Shown here: positions 7,174 through 19,111 of the stretch, in pieces
Numbering within the stretch: position 1 is the stretch's first letter
Layout: each line of letters begins with the position of its first letter
Assembly: GCF_022513565.1 (NCBI RefSeq)
Contig: NZ_JAKWBE010000014.1
Location: 62,001-126,000, forward strand
Length of the DNA stretch: 64,000 bases
Direction of reading: 5' to 3'
Source: Streptomyces gilvus
Lineage (GTDB): Bacteria; Actinomycetota; Actinomycetes; Streptomycetales; Streptomycetaceae
The notes under the pieces: model-generated
The model's database searches: none
What the model was told of the DNA's origin: nothing
The model's input: the letters and a program-made list of their open reading frames with translations, nothing else
Position numbers and translations under genes: made by a program

Positions 7174-9636
7174 GTGGGCACTCACGAGGAGCAGGACGTC
7201 GCCGGTCAGCGGTTCGACGTGGCCGATGCCGCGCCCCTGCTGATCGACGCGGACGGCGTGGTGCGCAGCTGGACCCGGGACGCCCAGCGGCTGCTGGCGT
7301 ACTCGGCCGCCGAGGTGGTGGGCACCGGCGTCGGCGGTCTGCTGGCCACGGAGGACGCCGAGCGGATGCCCGAGCTGGCCGAGCGCTGCCGGCGTGACGG
7401 CGGGTGGGCCGGGCTGCTGACGGCCCGGCGCAAGGGCGGCGGGCCGGTGCGGGTGATGGTGCGCATCACCCCCGCGGTGGAACCCGGGGGCGCGGCCCGC
7501 TGGCTGGTCCTGATCTCCGACGTGGCCGCGGGGGCGCGCGGCTGGGACATGAGCCGTACGGTGCTCGAGCAGATGGTGACCGGCTCCCCCGTCGGCATAG
7601 CGATCGTCGACGTGAACCTGCGCTGCGTCTGGTCGAACGCGGCGCTGGAGCAGTTCGGCGGCGGTTCGGCCCGGGACCGGCTGGGCCGGCGACTGGCGGA
7701 GATCCAGCCGGGCATCGACTCCGAGGCCATCGAGGCGCAGATGCGGCGCGTGCTGGAGACCGGCCGGCCGGTGGTCGGGTACGAGCACGTCGGCCAGGTG
7801 CGCTCGGCGCCGCACCGGGAGACGGCGCACATGATGTCGTTCACCCGTCTCGAGGACGACGGCGGCCATCCGATGGGCGTCTACTACACGGTCGTCGACA
7901 TCACCGACAAACACCGCGCCCGGCAGCGGCTCGCCCTGCTGGACCGGGCCGGCGAGCACATCGGCCGCACCCTGGACATCACAAGGACCGCCCAGGAGCT
8001 GGCCGACGTGGCCGTGCCGGAACTCGCCGACTACGTCTGCGTGGACCTGCTGGAGTGGGTGCTGCGCGGCGCGGAACGCGCTCCGGGGCCGCTCGGCGGC
8101 CAGCAGTGGGTGGCCTTGCGCAGGGCCGGTCAGCAGTCGGTGAACCCGGGCGTCCCGGAGGCCGTCGTCGCGATCGGGGAGGTCGCCAGCTACCTCGCCG
8201 GCTCGCCGCCGGTCCGCTCGCTGGCCACGGGCGTCTCCTGGCGCGAGGAACGGCTGGACCCGCTGGCCAGGGAGTGGGCCACCGACATACCGGGGGGCCG
8301 CGCGGCCACCTTCCTCGACCTGGGGCTGCACAGCGTGATGATCGTGCCGGTCCGGGCGCGGGGGGTCACCCTCGGCGTCACCAGCTTCTTCCGGCGGGGC
8401 CGGCAGGAGCCGTTCGACGAGGACGACCTGAGCCTGGCCGAGGACCTGGTGTCGCGGGCGGCCGTCTGCGTGGACAACGCCCGCCGCTACACCCGGGAGC
8501 GGGACGCGGCCCTGGTACTGCAGCGCAGCCTGCTGCCGCACCGGCTGCCCGAGCAGGACGCGGTGGAGGTGGCCGCCTGCTACCGACCGGCCGACGAACT
8601 GACCGGGCTCGGCGGCGACTGGTACGACCTCATCCAGCTCTCCGGCGCCCGGGTCGCCCTGGTCGTGGGCGAGGTGCCGGGCCACGGCATCGACGCCGCC
8701 GCCGCGATGGGGCGGCTGCGGACCGCCGTACGGACCCTGGCGGCACTGGACCTGCCGCCGGAGGAGGTCCTCGCGCACCTCGACGACCTGGTGGCGAGCA
8801 CCGCGCGGGAGGAGGGGGGCGAGCCGGAGGCGGCCGGCCTCCAGGCCGTGGGCGCCGGGTGCGTGTACGTCGTCTACGACCCCGTCGACGGGCAGTGCAC
8901 CATGGCCGCGGCGGGCCATCCCGCGCCCGCCGTCGTGCTGCCCGACGGCTCCGTCACGTTCGTGGACCTGCCGCAGGGATCGCCGCTCGGCGCGGCCGGG
9001 CCGCCCTTCGAGGCCGTCGAGCTGGCGCTGGCCGAGGGCAGTGTCCTCGCCCTGCACACCGACGGGCTGCTGGCCCGTGAGGAGCGCGACTGGGCGGTGG
9101 ATCCCGACCGTGACCGGCTGCGTCTGGCGCTCGCCCGGCGTGCCGGCTCGCTCGACCTGACCTGCCGGGCCGTGGTCGACGCGCTGGTCCCCGTCCGGCC
9201 GCACGACGACGTGGCCCTGCTGATGGCGCACACCCGCCTGCTGGGCGCCGACCAGGTCGCCGACTGGGACCTGCCCGGCGACCCGGCGATCGTGGCCGAC
9301 GCCCGCAAGGAGGCGGCCCGGCAGCTGGCCGAGTGGGGCCTGGACGACCTGGTCTTCACCACGGAACTCGTGGTGAGCGAGCTGGTCACCAACGCCATCC
9401 GGCACGCGGAGGGACCGATCCGGCTGCGGCTGATCCGCGAGCGCGCCCTGATCTGCGAGGTCTCCGACGGCGGGGCCACGGCCCCGCATCTGCGGCATCC
9501 GCGCACCACTGACGAGGGCGGCCGGGGACTGCTGCTGGTCTCCCAGTTCTCCCAGCGCTGGGGCACCCGCTTCGTGCCCGAGGGGAAGGTCATCTGGGCC
9601 GAGCAGCCCCTGCCGCAAACGCCACCGGACGTGTGA
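7174..9636 (+). CDS. Multidomain PAS-PAS-GAF-SpoIIE phosphatase with HATPase domain
   Basis: 820 residues. Domains in order: PAS (about 18-115), PAS (about 130-245), GAF (about 265-430), PP2C/SpoIIE phosphatase (about 450-680; GGDWYD, HTDGLL, HDDVALL) and an RsbW-like ATPase (about 705-815; SELVTNAIRH, GGRGLLLV). Such proteins combine anti-sigma kinase and anti-anti-sigma phosphatase activities and control alternative sigma factors. The second metal motif reads GEVPGHG instead of the usual GDVxGHG, so an Asp to Glu change may alter metal binding. The GTG at 7174 follows GAGAGG. Confidence 0.88.
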   Translation: MGTHEEQDVAGQRFDVADAAPLLIDADGVVRSWTRDAQRLLAYSAAEVVGTGVGGLLATEDAERMPELAERCRRDGGWAGLLTARRKGGGPVRVMVRITPAVEPGGAARWLVLISDVAAGARGWDMSRTVLEQMVTGSPVGIAIVDVNLRCVWSNAALEQFGGGSARDRLGRRLAEIQPGIDSEAIEAQMRRVLETGRPVVGYEHVGQVRSAPHRETAHMMSFTRLEDDGGHPMGVYYTVVDITDKHRARQRLALLDRAGEHIGRTLDITRTAQELADVAVPELADYVCVDLLEWVLRGAERAPGPLGGQQWVALRRAGQQSVNPGVPEAVVAIGEVASYLAGSPPVRSLATGVSWREERLDPLAREWATDIPGGRAATFLDLGLHSVMIVPVRARGVTLGVTSFFRRGRQEPFDEDDLSLAEDLVSRAAVCVDNARRYTRERDAALVLQRSLLPHRLPEQDAVEVAACYRPADELTGLGGDWYDLIQLSGARVALVVGEVPGHGIDAAAAMGRLRTAVRTLAALDLPPEEVLAHLDDLVASTAREEGGEPEAAGLQAVGAGCVYVVYDPVDGQCTMAAAGHPAPAVVLPDGSVTFVDLPQGSPLGAAGPPFEAVELALAEGSVLALHTDGLLAREERDWAVDPDRDRLRLALARRAGSLDLTCRAVVDALVPVRPHDDVALLMAHTRLLGADQVADWDLPGDPAIVADARKEAARQLAEWGLDDLVFTTELVVSELVTNAIRHAEGPIRLRLIRERALICEVSDGGATAPHLRHPRTTDEGGRGLLLVSQFSQRWGTRFVPEGKVIWAEQPLPQTPPDV

Positions 9637-9669
9637 AAATAGCTCAAACCCGGCAGTGAGGCGGAAGCC

Positions 9670-10899
9670 ATGAACCAGGCCGAGATCGACTATGCGGCGG
9701 TGTTCCAGTGCCTGCCGGGGATGGTCGCGCTGCTGACACCCGACCTGGTCTACGCCGACGCCAACGAGGAGTTCCTGCGCAACGCCGGGCGCACCCGTGA
9801 GCAGGTCGTCGGCCGCTATCTGTTCGATGTCTTCCCGGACAACCCCAACGACGAGGGCGCGAGCGGCATGCGCAACCTGGCCGCCTCGCTGCAGCGCGTG
9901 CTCGACGCCTGCGAGCGGGACACCATGGCGCTCCAGCGCTACGACGTCGAGGATCCCGAACACCCCGGGCAGTGGGAGGAGCGCTACTGGAGCCCGGTCA
10001 ACGCTCCGGTGATCGGCCCCGACGGCAAGGTGGTGCTGGTGGTGCACCGGGTCGAGGAGGTCACCGAGCTGATCAAGGCCCGTGGCGGTCCGAGCGGCAC
10101 CAGGGCCCGCGTCCTGGAGGCGGAGCTGTACACACGCGCCCGGGAACTGCAGGAGCTCAACGAACGGCTGCGCCAGGCACACGCCCGTGAGCGCGAGGTC
10201 GCCCTCGCCCTGCAGGAGGCGATGCTGCCCGCCCGCCGGCAGGTCGGCCACCACGCCGCCGCCGTGCGCTACCGGCCCGCGGTCGGCGCGCTGAACGTGT
10301 GCGGGGACTGGTACGACCTCGTCGATCTCGTCGGCGGCGACCGCATCGGTGTGGCGGTGGGCGACGTGGTCGGGCACGGGCTCGCGGCGGCCGGGGTGAT
10401 GGGACAGCTGCGCAGCGCGCTGAGCGCCGCGTCCCGGGTGGCCGCCGGGCCCGGTGAGGCCCTGAACGTGCTGGGCCGGTACGCGCACGTGGTCGACGGC
10501 GCCGAATCGGCGACCGCCGTCACGACGTTCATCGACTTCGACACCCACACGATCGCCTACAGCAGCGCGGGCCATCCGCCGCCGGTGCTCGTCCACGCCG
10601 ACGGCCGCGTGGAGTTCCTCGACCAGGCCACCGACCCCCCGCTGGACGCCCGCCCCGACCCGTTCCCCCGGCCGGAGGCCCGCACGAGCTACGAGCCCGG
10701 CGCCACCCTCGTCCTCTACACCGACGGCCTCGTCGAACGCAGACACGAGGACATCGACACCGGCCTGGCCCGCCTCGCCGACTCCCTCCGCAGCCACCGC
10801 GGGGAGGCCCCGGAACGCCTGGCGGACTCGGTCCTGCTGGAGCTGCTGCCGCCGGGGGGCGCGACGGACGACACGGCGCTGGTGATCGTGCGGCTGTGA
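9670..10899 (+). CDS. PAS-SpoIIE protein serine phosphatase
   Basis: 409 residues. A PAS domain (about 8-130) contains GMVALLTPDLVYADANEEF. A coiled-coil-like linker (about 145-185, rich in Glu/Arg) leads to a PP2C/SpoIIE domain (about 190-409) with intact CGDWYD, VAVGDVVGHG, YTDGLVE and DDTALVIV motifs. Unlike the preceding gene it has no ATPase domain and keeps the canonical GDV metal ligand. It lies 33 bp downstream in the same direction with a GAGG ribosome-binding site, probably in the same transcript. The substrate is inferred to be a phosphorylated anti-anti-sigma factor. Confidence 0.88.
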   Translation: MNQAEIDYAAVFQCLPGMVALLTPDLVYADANEEFLRNAGRTREQVVGRYLFDVFPDNPNDEGASGMRNLAASLQRVLDACERDTMALQRYDVEDPEHPGQWEERYWSPVNAPVIGPDGKVVLVVHRVEEVTELIKARGGPSGTRARVLEAELYTRARELQELNERLRQAHAREREVALALQEAMLPARRQVGHHAAAVRYRPAVGALNVCGDWYDLVDLVGGDRIGVAVGDVVGHGLAAAGVMGQLRSALSAASRVAAGPGEALNVLGRYAHVVDGAESATAVTTFIDFDTHTIAYSSAGHPPPVLVHADGRVEFLDQATDPPLDARPDPFPRPEARTSYEPGATLVLYTDGLVERRHEDIDTGLARLADSLRSHRGEAPERLADSVLLELLPPGGATDDTALVIVRL

Positions 10900-11224
10900 C
10901 GGACGCTCCAACTGGCGGGCGATCCGGGGACGTTGGGCGGACCGATCCTTGCCAATCACTCGGAGGCCCGGTTCCCGCACCTGGGGTCCGGATTCCGCGC
11001 GCCCGACCTGCGGTTCCGCCGGGACAGGACGGTGGCGTCGCACCGTGCGCGATTCCCCCGATTCCGGCCACCCCGGTCCCGAAGATCCCGAACGTGTCAC
11101 GGACGTCCTCCACGGCCTGCCCCCGCGGCCCCCCGGCTCCTCTACACTGGCAGCCCCACAACACGCCGGTTGACCTGCCAGAACTCGGCGGCCGAGGCGA
11201 TCCGCCGGAGTGAGGAGCGACCCC
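10900..11224 (+). promoter_or_regulatory. 325-bp gene-free stretch upstream of the acyltransferase
   Basis: No coding pattern is apparent. The only promoter-like element is a -10 TACACT at 11143-11148, about 75 bases before the TTG start, without a clear -35. GAGGAG at 11212-11217 is the ribosome-binding site. I see no terminator after the phosphatase. Confidence 0.3.
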
Positions 11225-11956
11225 TTGTTCTACTACGTGCTCAAATACGTGTTGCTGGGACCTCTGCTGCGACTGGTCTTCCGGCCTCGCATAGAAGGAC
11301 TCGAACACGTCCCGGGCTCGGGCCCGGCCATCGTCGCCGGCAACCACCTGTCCTTCTCGGACCACTTCCTGATGCCGGCCATACTCAAGCGCCGCATCAC
11401 CTTCCTGGCGAAGAAGGAGTACTTCACCGGCCCCGGCATCAAGGGCCGGCTGACGGCGGCCTTCTTCCGCAGCGCGGGTCAGATCCCGGTCGACCGCACC
11501 GGCAAGGAGGCGGGCCAGGCGGCCATCCGCGAGGGCCTGGGAGTGCTGAGCAAGGGCGAGTTGCTCGGCATCTACCCGGAGGGCACCCGCTCGCACGACG
11601 GTCGCCTCTACAAGGGCAAGGTGGGCGTCGCGGCGATGGCTCTGAAGGCCCAGGTGCCCGTGATCCCCTGCGCGATGATCGGCACCTTCGAGGCCCAGCC
11701 GCCCGGCAAGGTCGTCCCCAACCTCCACCCCGTCGTCATCCGCTTCGGCAAGCCCCTGGACTTCTCCCGCTACGCCGGCATGGAGAACGAGAAGGCGATC
11801 CTGCGGGCCGTCACCGACGAGATCATGTACGCGATCCTGACGCTCTCCGAGCAGGAGTACGTCGACGAGTACGCGGCCGTCGTGAAGGCGCAGCAGGCCG
11901 AGGCCGACGGGGCTGTGGACAAGGAGCGCCGTTTCCCGCGCATGCCGCTGGGGTGA
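11225..11956 (+). CDS. plsC: 1-acyl-sn-glycerol-3-phosphate acyltransferase (PlsC family)
   Basis: 243 residues. The acyltransferase motifs NHLSFSDHF (catalytic NHx4D) and IYPEGTRS are present, with a hydrophobic N-terminus (FYYVLKYVLLGPLLRLVF) for membrane association. The enzyme acylates lysophosphatidic acid to phosphatidic acid in phospholipid synthesis. I choose the TTG at 11225, seven bases after GAGGAG, because homologues begin M-FYY; a GTG at 11210 would add five residues. A 16-bp palindromic terminator follows. Confidence 0.85.
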   Translation: MFYYVLKYVLLGPLLRLVFRPRIEGLEHVPGSGPAIVAGNHLSFSDHFLMPAILKRRITFLAKKEYFTGPGIKGRLTAAFFRSAGQIPVDRTGKEAGQAAIREGLGVLSKGELLGIYPEGTRSHDGRLYKGKVGVAAMALKAQVPVIPCAMIGTFEAQPPGKVVPNLHPVVIRFGKPLDFSRYAGMENEKAILRAVTDEIMYAILTLSEQEYVDEYAAVVKAQQAEADGAVDKERRFPRMPLG

Positions 11957-11972
11957 GACGGGCCGAGCACGG

Positions 11973-12008
11973 GTGAGGGGCGGCCGGAGTGTTCCGGCCG
12001 CCCCTCAC
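11973..12008. terminator. Bidirectional terminator between plsC and tap
   Basis: Perfect 16-bp inverted repeat with a four-base loop (gtgt), located between two convergent genes, 16 bases from each stop codon. It can serve both strands. Confidence 0.85.
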
Positions 12009-12024
12009 GTCGTACGGCCGGTGG

Positions 12025-13623
12025 TTACGGCTTGGGCGTCGCGTGCGGGGTGCACGTGACGTCCGCGGCGTCCAGCTTGCCGCTCAGCAGGTAGGCGTCC
12101 ACCCGCTGGTTGATGCAGGGGTTGACCAGGCCGGTCACACCGTGCGAGCCCGCGTCCTTCTCGGTGATCAGGCGGGAGCCCTTGAACCGCTGGTGCAGTT
12201 CGACGGCGCCGTCGTACGGGGTGGCGGCGTCCCGCGTGGACTGCACGATCATGACCTGCGGGAGATCCTTGTGGGTCTTGACGTTCACCGGGGTCTGCTG
12301 CTTGACCGGCCAGGTGGCGCACGGCAGGTTCAGCCAGGCGTTGGCCCAGGTCATGAACGGGTAGTTCTTGTTGAGCGCGGTGTTGTCGCGGTCCCACTTC
12401 TTCCAGCTGGTGGGCCACTTGGCGTCGGTGCACTCGACGGCCGTGTAGACGGCGTTGCCGTTCTCCGAGGAGATGTTGCCCGCGGTGTCGGACATGTCCG
12501 GGGCGGCCGCGTCGACGAGCGCCTGGGTGTCACCGGCGACGTACTTGCTGAACACCGTCGCGACCGGCACCCACGAGGAGTCGTAGTACGGGGCGTTCTG
12601 GAAGAAGGAGATCAGCTCGGCCGGGCCGACGACCCCGCCGATGGGGTTCTTCTTCGCGGTGGCGCGCAGCTGGAGCCACTTCGCCTGGACGGCGGCACGG
12701 GTGGTGCCGAGGTGGAAGGCGGCGTCGTTGGCGGCGACCCAGTCCTCCCAGTCCTTCCAGCGGCCCTCGAAGGCGACGTCCTGGTCCAGGTTGGCCTGGT
12801 ACCAGATCTTCTCCCGCGAGGGGTTGACGACGCTGTCCACGACCATACGGCGCAGGTGGCCCGGGAAGAGCGTGCCGTAGACGGCGCCGATGTAGGTGCC
12901 GTAGGAGACGCCCAGGTAGTTGAGCTTCTTCTCGCCGAGCGCGGCGCGGATGACGTCCAGGTCGCGCACGGTGTTCGGCGTGGTCATCTGCGCCAGCATC
13001 GCCTTGCCGGTGCGCTCGGCGCAGCCCTTGGCGTACTCGGCGGCCAGCTTGCGCTGGGCCAGCTTGTCGGCCTCGCTGTCCGGCACCGGGTCGGCCTTGG
13101 GCGCCTTCACGAACTCCTGCGGGTCCTCGCAGGAGATGGGCGCGGAGTGGCCGACGCCGCGCGGGTCGAAACCCACGAAGTCGTACGCCTTGGCCACGTT
13201 GGCCCACACCGGGTTCTTGTTGGTGACGCGGGTCGGGAAGCGCAGTCCGGAGCCGCCGGGACCGCCGGGGTTGTAGACGAGCGCGCCCTGACGGTCCGCC
13301 TTCGTCCCGGTGTTGCCGATGCGGTCGACGGCGAGCTTGATCTGCTTGCCGTTCGGCTTGGCGTAGTCGAGCGGCACGCTGACCCAGCCGCACTGGATGG
13401 GCTTGACGAGCCCCCAGTCGGCGGGGCAGTCCTGCCAGTCGATGCCGGTCTTGGCGGCCCGCGCGGCGGCGACGGCGGCGCCCTTGGCCTCACGGTCCTG
13501 GCCCTGCTGGGCACTTGCGCTCGCGCTGGGTGCCACGACCGCGCCGGCTATGAGCGTCGCCGTGACGAGCGCTCCGGCCGAACCGAGCACCGTCGTCCGC
13601 CTGTTCGGTCTGATATCCCTCAA
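12025..13623 (-). CDS. tap: Secreted tripeptidyl aminopeptidase (S33 family)
   Basis: 532 residues, alpha/beta hydrolase fold. A Sec-type signal peptide (DIRPNRR, hydrophobic 11-30, SASA) is followed by the oxyanion segment NPGGPGGSG, nucleophile Ser in GVSYGTY, Asp in RDAATPYDG and His in GSHGVTG. It closely matches my memory of Tap from S. lividans, which removes N-terminal tripeptides extracellularly. The TTG at 13623 gives MRDIRPNRR and has GGAGGACC upstream. An inverted repeat includes part of the ribosome-binding region. Its location beside urease suggests a peptide-nitrogen theme, but no shared operon is needed. Confidence 0.92.
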   Translation of the reverse strand: MRDIRPNRRTTVLGSAGALVTATLIAGAVVAPSASASAQQGQDREAKGAAVAAARAAKTGIDWQDCPADWGLVKPIQCGWVSVPLDYAKPNGKQIKLAVDRIGNTGTKADRQGALVYNPGGPGGSGLRFPTRVTNKNPVWANVAKAYDFVGFDPRGVGHSAPISCEDPQEFVKAPKADPVPDSEADKLAQRKLAAEYAKGCAERTGKAMLAQMTTPNTVRDLDVIRAALGEKKLNYLGVSYGTYIGAVYGTLFPGHLRRMVVDSVVNPSREKIWYQANLDQDVAFEGRWKDWEDWVAANDAAFHLGTTRAAVQAKWLQLRATAKKNPIGGVVGPAELISFFQNAPYYDSSWVPVATVFSKYVAGDTQALVDAAAPDMSDTAGNISSENGNAVYTAVECTDAKWPTSWKKWDRDNTALNKNYPFMTWANAWLNLPCATWPVKQQTPVNVKTHKDLPQVMIVQSTRDAATPYDGAVELHQRFKGSRLITEKDAGSHGVTGLVNPCINQRVDAYLLSGKLDAADVTCTPHATPKP

Positions 13624-13633
13624 GTGAGGTCCT

Positions 13634-13662
13634 CCCCCTGCATCTATTCGATTGACAGGGGG
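13634..13662 (-). promoter_or_regulatory. Hairpin in the tap leader
   Basis: Seven-base inverted repeat CCCCCTG/CAGGGGG with a 15-base AT-rich loop, just upstream of the tap TTG. The G-run of the downstream arm overlaps the purine-rich ribosome-binding region, so folding could limit translation. Confidence 0.35.
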
Positions 13663-13754
13663 ATCCTCGCGGCTGTGAGCTGCCTGAGAACAGGGGTCGT
13701 TGACCTTCTTTACCATTCCGATAACCGGGGATGGGTGTCCCGCTCAGCGGATAC

Positions 13755-14509
13755 TCAGGCCATCAGAGCCAGCGCCTCGTCCAGCACCCGCCGCAACCGC
13801 AGCGCGTCCCCGGCCACGGCACTCACCAGTACGGCGGGCCCGGCGAGCGGTGCCACGACGGCCCCCTCCCCCAGCACCCGCGCCGGTACCGGCCGCGACC
13901 CGAACTCCGGTCGTACGACGACCAGTTGCCCCACGGCCCGATGACCGCCCAGCACGGCCGGTCCGTCCCATCCTCCCAGCGCCCCGGGTCCGCAGGCGAG
14001 TTCCTGATCTAGCACCACCCGCCCCCCGACGCGCACTGTGAGACGGCTGGTCAACCGCCCGGGTTCCTCCCCCACCCGCCCGAGCACCTGCTCCTCCCGC
14101 AGCACGAGCCGCCCCCCGGCCCCGACCTCGACGTGTGTCGCGACCCGCAGATCGCTCCCGCCCGCGGAGATCAACTGCTCGGGCAGCCACTGGAGTTCGG
14201 CCCCGTCGGCCACCCTGAGCCAGACGTCGTACCGCGCCTCGCCCTTCGCCTGCCCCGGCAGGGCGATGGTGGCCGCGGCCGACCCGACGCGAAGCCGCGT
14301 GCCTTCCTCCACGTCCGCCTCCACGGTGAAGTGGTCTCCCCCGAGCGGTCCGCTCATCGCCCCGACGAGCATGACGCGCGCCTCGCCGCCACTCGCCCGG
14401 GTCCGCCGCAACGCCAGCGGCCCCTCCCCCTCCAGCACCGGCAAGGACGTACCGCCCCTGCCGTCCGACCGCGCGACGATCCGCGCGGTGGCCCGTACCC
14501 CGCTCACGC

Positions 14510-14513
<4 letters not shown>
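13755..14513 (-). CDS. ureD: Urease accessory protein UreD
   Basis: 252 residues. It matches UreD/UreH, with the conserved PGxAKGEARYDVWLRVADGAELQWLPEQ region near 80-105 and RxQLxxR-like features later. UreD binds apo-urease and, with UreF and UreG, delivers nickel to UreC. It is the last gene of the operon. The GTG at 14513 overlaps the ureG stop codon (GTGA). Neighbouring in-frame GTG codons at 14522 and 14507 are alternatives, so the start is uncertain by three residues. Confidence 0.88.
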
Positions 14514-15187
<674 letters not shown>

Positions 15188-15242
15188 GGGTACGGCTCCA
15201 GGGGGCTGCGAGGAGAAACGGGTTACGAAGCGAATGCGGGGG

Positions 15243-15916
15243 TCACGACGCGAACAGGCGCACAGCCCAGGCCGCGTGCGTCTCGGCGCCGACTTCCAGC
15301 AGGGGCGCGGAGCTCGCGGGCAGGGCGTCGACCCCGTCGTCGGCCACCCGCCGAGCGGCCTCCACCGCCCGGTCGACGACCAGGTCGACCTCGGGCGCCA
15401 GTCGGGCGAGGACCCCGGTCGCGTCGAAGGGGTCCAGGCTCAGCAACCGCACCGTCGCGCTCGCCGGCCCGCTCACGCTCTCGTAGGCCGCGCAGTAGGC
15501 GGCGTCGACGGGCTCCAGTCCGGCCGCCCGGGCGGCGAGCCCCAGCACCACGGGCTGATGGGCGCCCTTCGGGAACTGCCGGGCGACCGCGTCGAGTTCG
15601 TCCGAGGGCCAGGTCGCCCGGGCGGCCCGCATCAGCTGCCGGCCCAGTCTGCGCGCGGCGACGCGCAGGGCGGGGGACGGCGTGCGCGCGTCGGCGGCCG
15701 CGTCCAACTCGCCGGGGGCCACGCCGAGTACGGCGGCTGCGGCCAGCGCGGCGGCGACCAGCCCCGCCGTGTGCAGGCGCCCCCGGCAGAAGTCCTCCAG
15801 ACTCGCGGCGCCGGTCACCCGCCCCGCCTTCACGGCCGCCTCCGCCCCGCCGGAGTGCGCGTGCCCTCCGGCGGGGAACCGCCCGTCGGCCAGAACCAGT
15901 AGTGCGGCCCTGGACA

Positions 15917-15917
<1 letters not shown>
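15243..15917 (-). CDS. ureF: Urease accessory protein UreF
   Basis: 224 residues, all-helical, with the family start ALLVLADGRFPAGGHAHSGG and a C-terminal ETHAAWAVRLFAS. UreF gates UreG GTPase activity in the UreDFG complex. Its ATG overlaps the ureC stop codon (ATGA), which supports coupled expression. Ala-rich composition is typical for actinobacterial UreF. Confidence 0.92.
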
Positions 15918-17630
<1,713 letters not shown>

Positions 17631-17638
<8 letters not shown>

Positions 17639-17942
17639 CGAGGGCACCTCCGGTCTGCCCGCGCAGGCCGGGAACGATCCGGGCGCCGCTGATCGGGACG
17701 AGTTCGACGTCCACGGGGATGCCGGGTTCGAAGCGCACGGCCGTACCGGCGGCGATGTTCAGGCGCCTGCCGTGCGCGGCGGCGCGGTCGAATTCCAGGC
17801 CGGGGTTGGCCTCGGCGAAGTGGTAGTGGGAGCCGACCTGGACGGGGCGGTCGGCGGCGTTGAGGACGGTCAGACGGGTGACCTCGCGACCCTCGTTGTA
17901 GACGATCGGGTCCTCGGCGAAGAGGATCTCTCCGGGAATCAC
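17631..17942 (-). CDS. ureB: Urease beta subunit
   Basis: 103 residues, starting at a GTG (IPGEILFAEDPIVYNEGR) with GGGGAGA upstream. The conserved GSHYHFAEANPGLEFDR region is present. It is a structural subunit of the (UreABC)3 complex. It follows ureA by 14 bases. Confidence 0.95.
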
Positions 17943-17956
17943 GGCGGCTCTCCCCG

Positions 17957-18259
<303 letters not shown>

Positions 18260-18346
18260 GTCCCACCTCACAGTCCTCGCTCCGGCCCGTGCGGGGCCCG
18301 GTCGCCGCAGCCACGAGCAAAGTCCCTGGTGGCGTGGATCGGCAGG

Positions 18347-18997
18347 CTAGTTGGGCCGCGTTTCAGGCACGTTAACCGAACTGTGATCCTCCATGCCCGT
18401 CAACGCCCGTAGACCCTCCCCCAGGATCTCGGTGGGCGCCGGGCCGAACAGGGCCTGCTGGGCGATGAAGCCCATCGCGGTGGCCATCATCGTGCGGGCC
18501 ACGTGGTCGAGGGCCACGTCCGGACCCATCATCCCGGCCTCCTGGTAGGCGCCGACGATCCGGGACCAGGTCTCCTGGACGGCGCCGTAGCCCTCGCGCA
18601 GAACGGCGGCGAGGTCGTCGTTGCGCAGCGTCTCGGCCCACACCTGGAGGACCAGCCCCGGCAGGGCGGGCCGGCCGTCCACGGTGAGGTCCTCCTTGGC
18701 GGCCAGGACGCGACCGAGGACCGACGTCACGAGAAGGTCGGGCGGCGGGGGCGGGCTGCTGCGGGCGGCCTCCTCGAAGCCCCCGTGCACCTCGGCGAGC
18801 ACCTCGCCGACGATCGCGGCGATGAGCTCCTCCTTGCCGCTGAAGTAGCGGTAGACGGCCCCGGCCGACAGGTCGGCCTCCTTCAGCACGTCCTGCATGG
18901 ACGTGGCGTGGAACCCGTTGCGCGCGAAGCAGCGCGCGGCGCCGTCGAGAATCTGCCGGCGGCGGGCGTCGAGGTGTTCCTGGGATACGCGGGCCAT
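18347..18997 (-). CDS. TetR-family transcriptional regulator
   Basis: 216 residues. The N-terminal HTH (about 12-58) reads RQILDGAARCFARNGFHATS, then LSAGAVYRYFSGKEELI. A variable ligand domain ends with ALFGPAPTEILGEGLRALTG. It is divergent from a membrane protein gene, and two near-identical 18-bp elements lie between them, one inside its own promoter, so autorepression and control of the permease are likely. It is also immediately upstream of, and codirectional with, ureA (87 bp gap), so read-through into urease is possible. Confidence 0.9.
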   Translation of the reverse strand: MARVSQEHLDARRRQILDGAARCFARNGFHATSMQDVLKEADLSAGAVYRYFSGKEELIAAIVGEVLAEVHGGFEEAARSSPPPPPDLLVTSVLGRVLAAKEDLTVDGRPALPGLVLQVWAETLRNDDLAAVLREGYGAVQETWSRIVGAYQEAGMMGPDVALDHVARTMMATAMGFIAQQALFGPAPTEILGEGLRALTGMEDHSSVNVPETRPN

Positions 18998-19004
18998 GCG
19001 CCCC

Positions 19005-19055
19005 AACCTAAAACGAACATTCCTTCTTGACAAGGGACAGCGCCGGCGAGACGGT
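19005..19055. promoter_or_regulatory. Divergent promoters with TetR operator copy 1
   Basis: On the minus strand TTGTCA (19028-19033) and TAGGTT (19005-19010) are separated by 17 bp, and TAGGTT is seven bases from the regulator ATG. Operator copy 1, AAACGAACATTCCTTCTT (19011-19028), fills the spacer. On the plus strand TTGACA (19027-19032) and GACGGT (19050-19055), also 17 bp apart, face the permease. Confidence 0.6.
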
Positions 19056-19068
19056 GGGAGCACATCAA

Positions 19069-19086
19069 AAACGAACGATCCTTCTT
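19069..19086. promoter_or_regulatory. TetR operator copy 2
   Basis: AAACGAACGATCCTTCTT, differing from copy 1 at two positions and 58 bp away, located just downstream of the expected permease transcription start. Confidence 0.6.
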
Positions 19087-19111
19087 TTTGGTCATGGAGA
19101 GGACACCCCTC

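Noticed and set aside
7153..11100. 1315-codon open frame on the minus strand antisense to the phosphatases
   Set aside because: It mirrors the two PAS/SpoIIE genes, whose domains are clear. High GC keeps antisense frames open.
18347..18997. TetR gene as dedicated urease regulator
   Set aside because: Operators lie at the divergent permease, not before ureA; only read-through into ureA remains possible.
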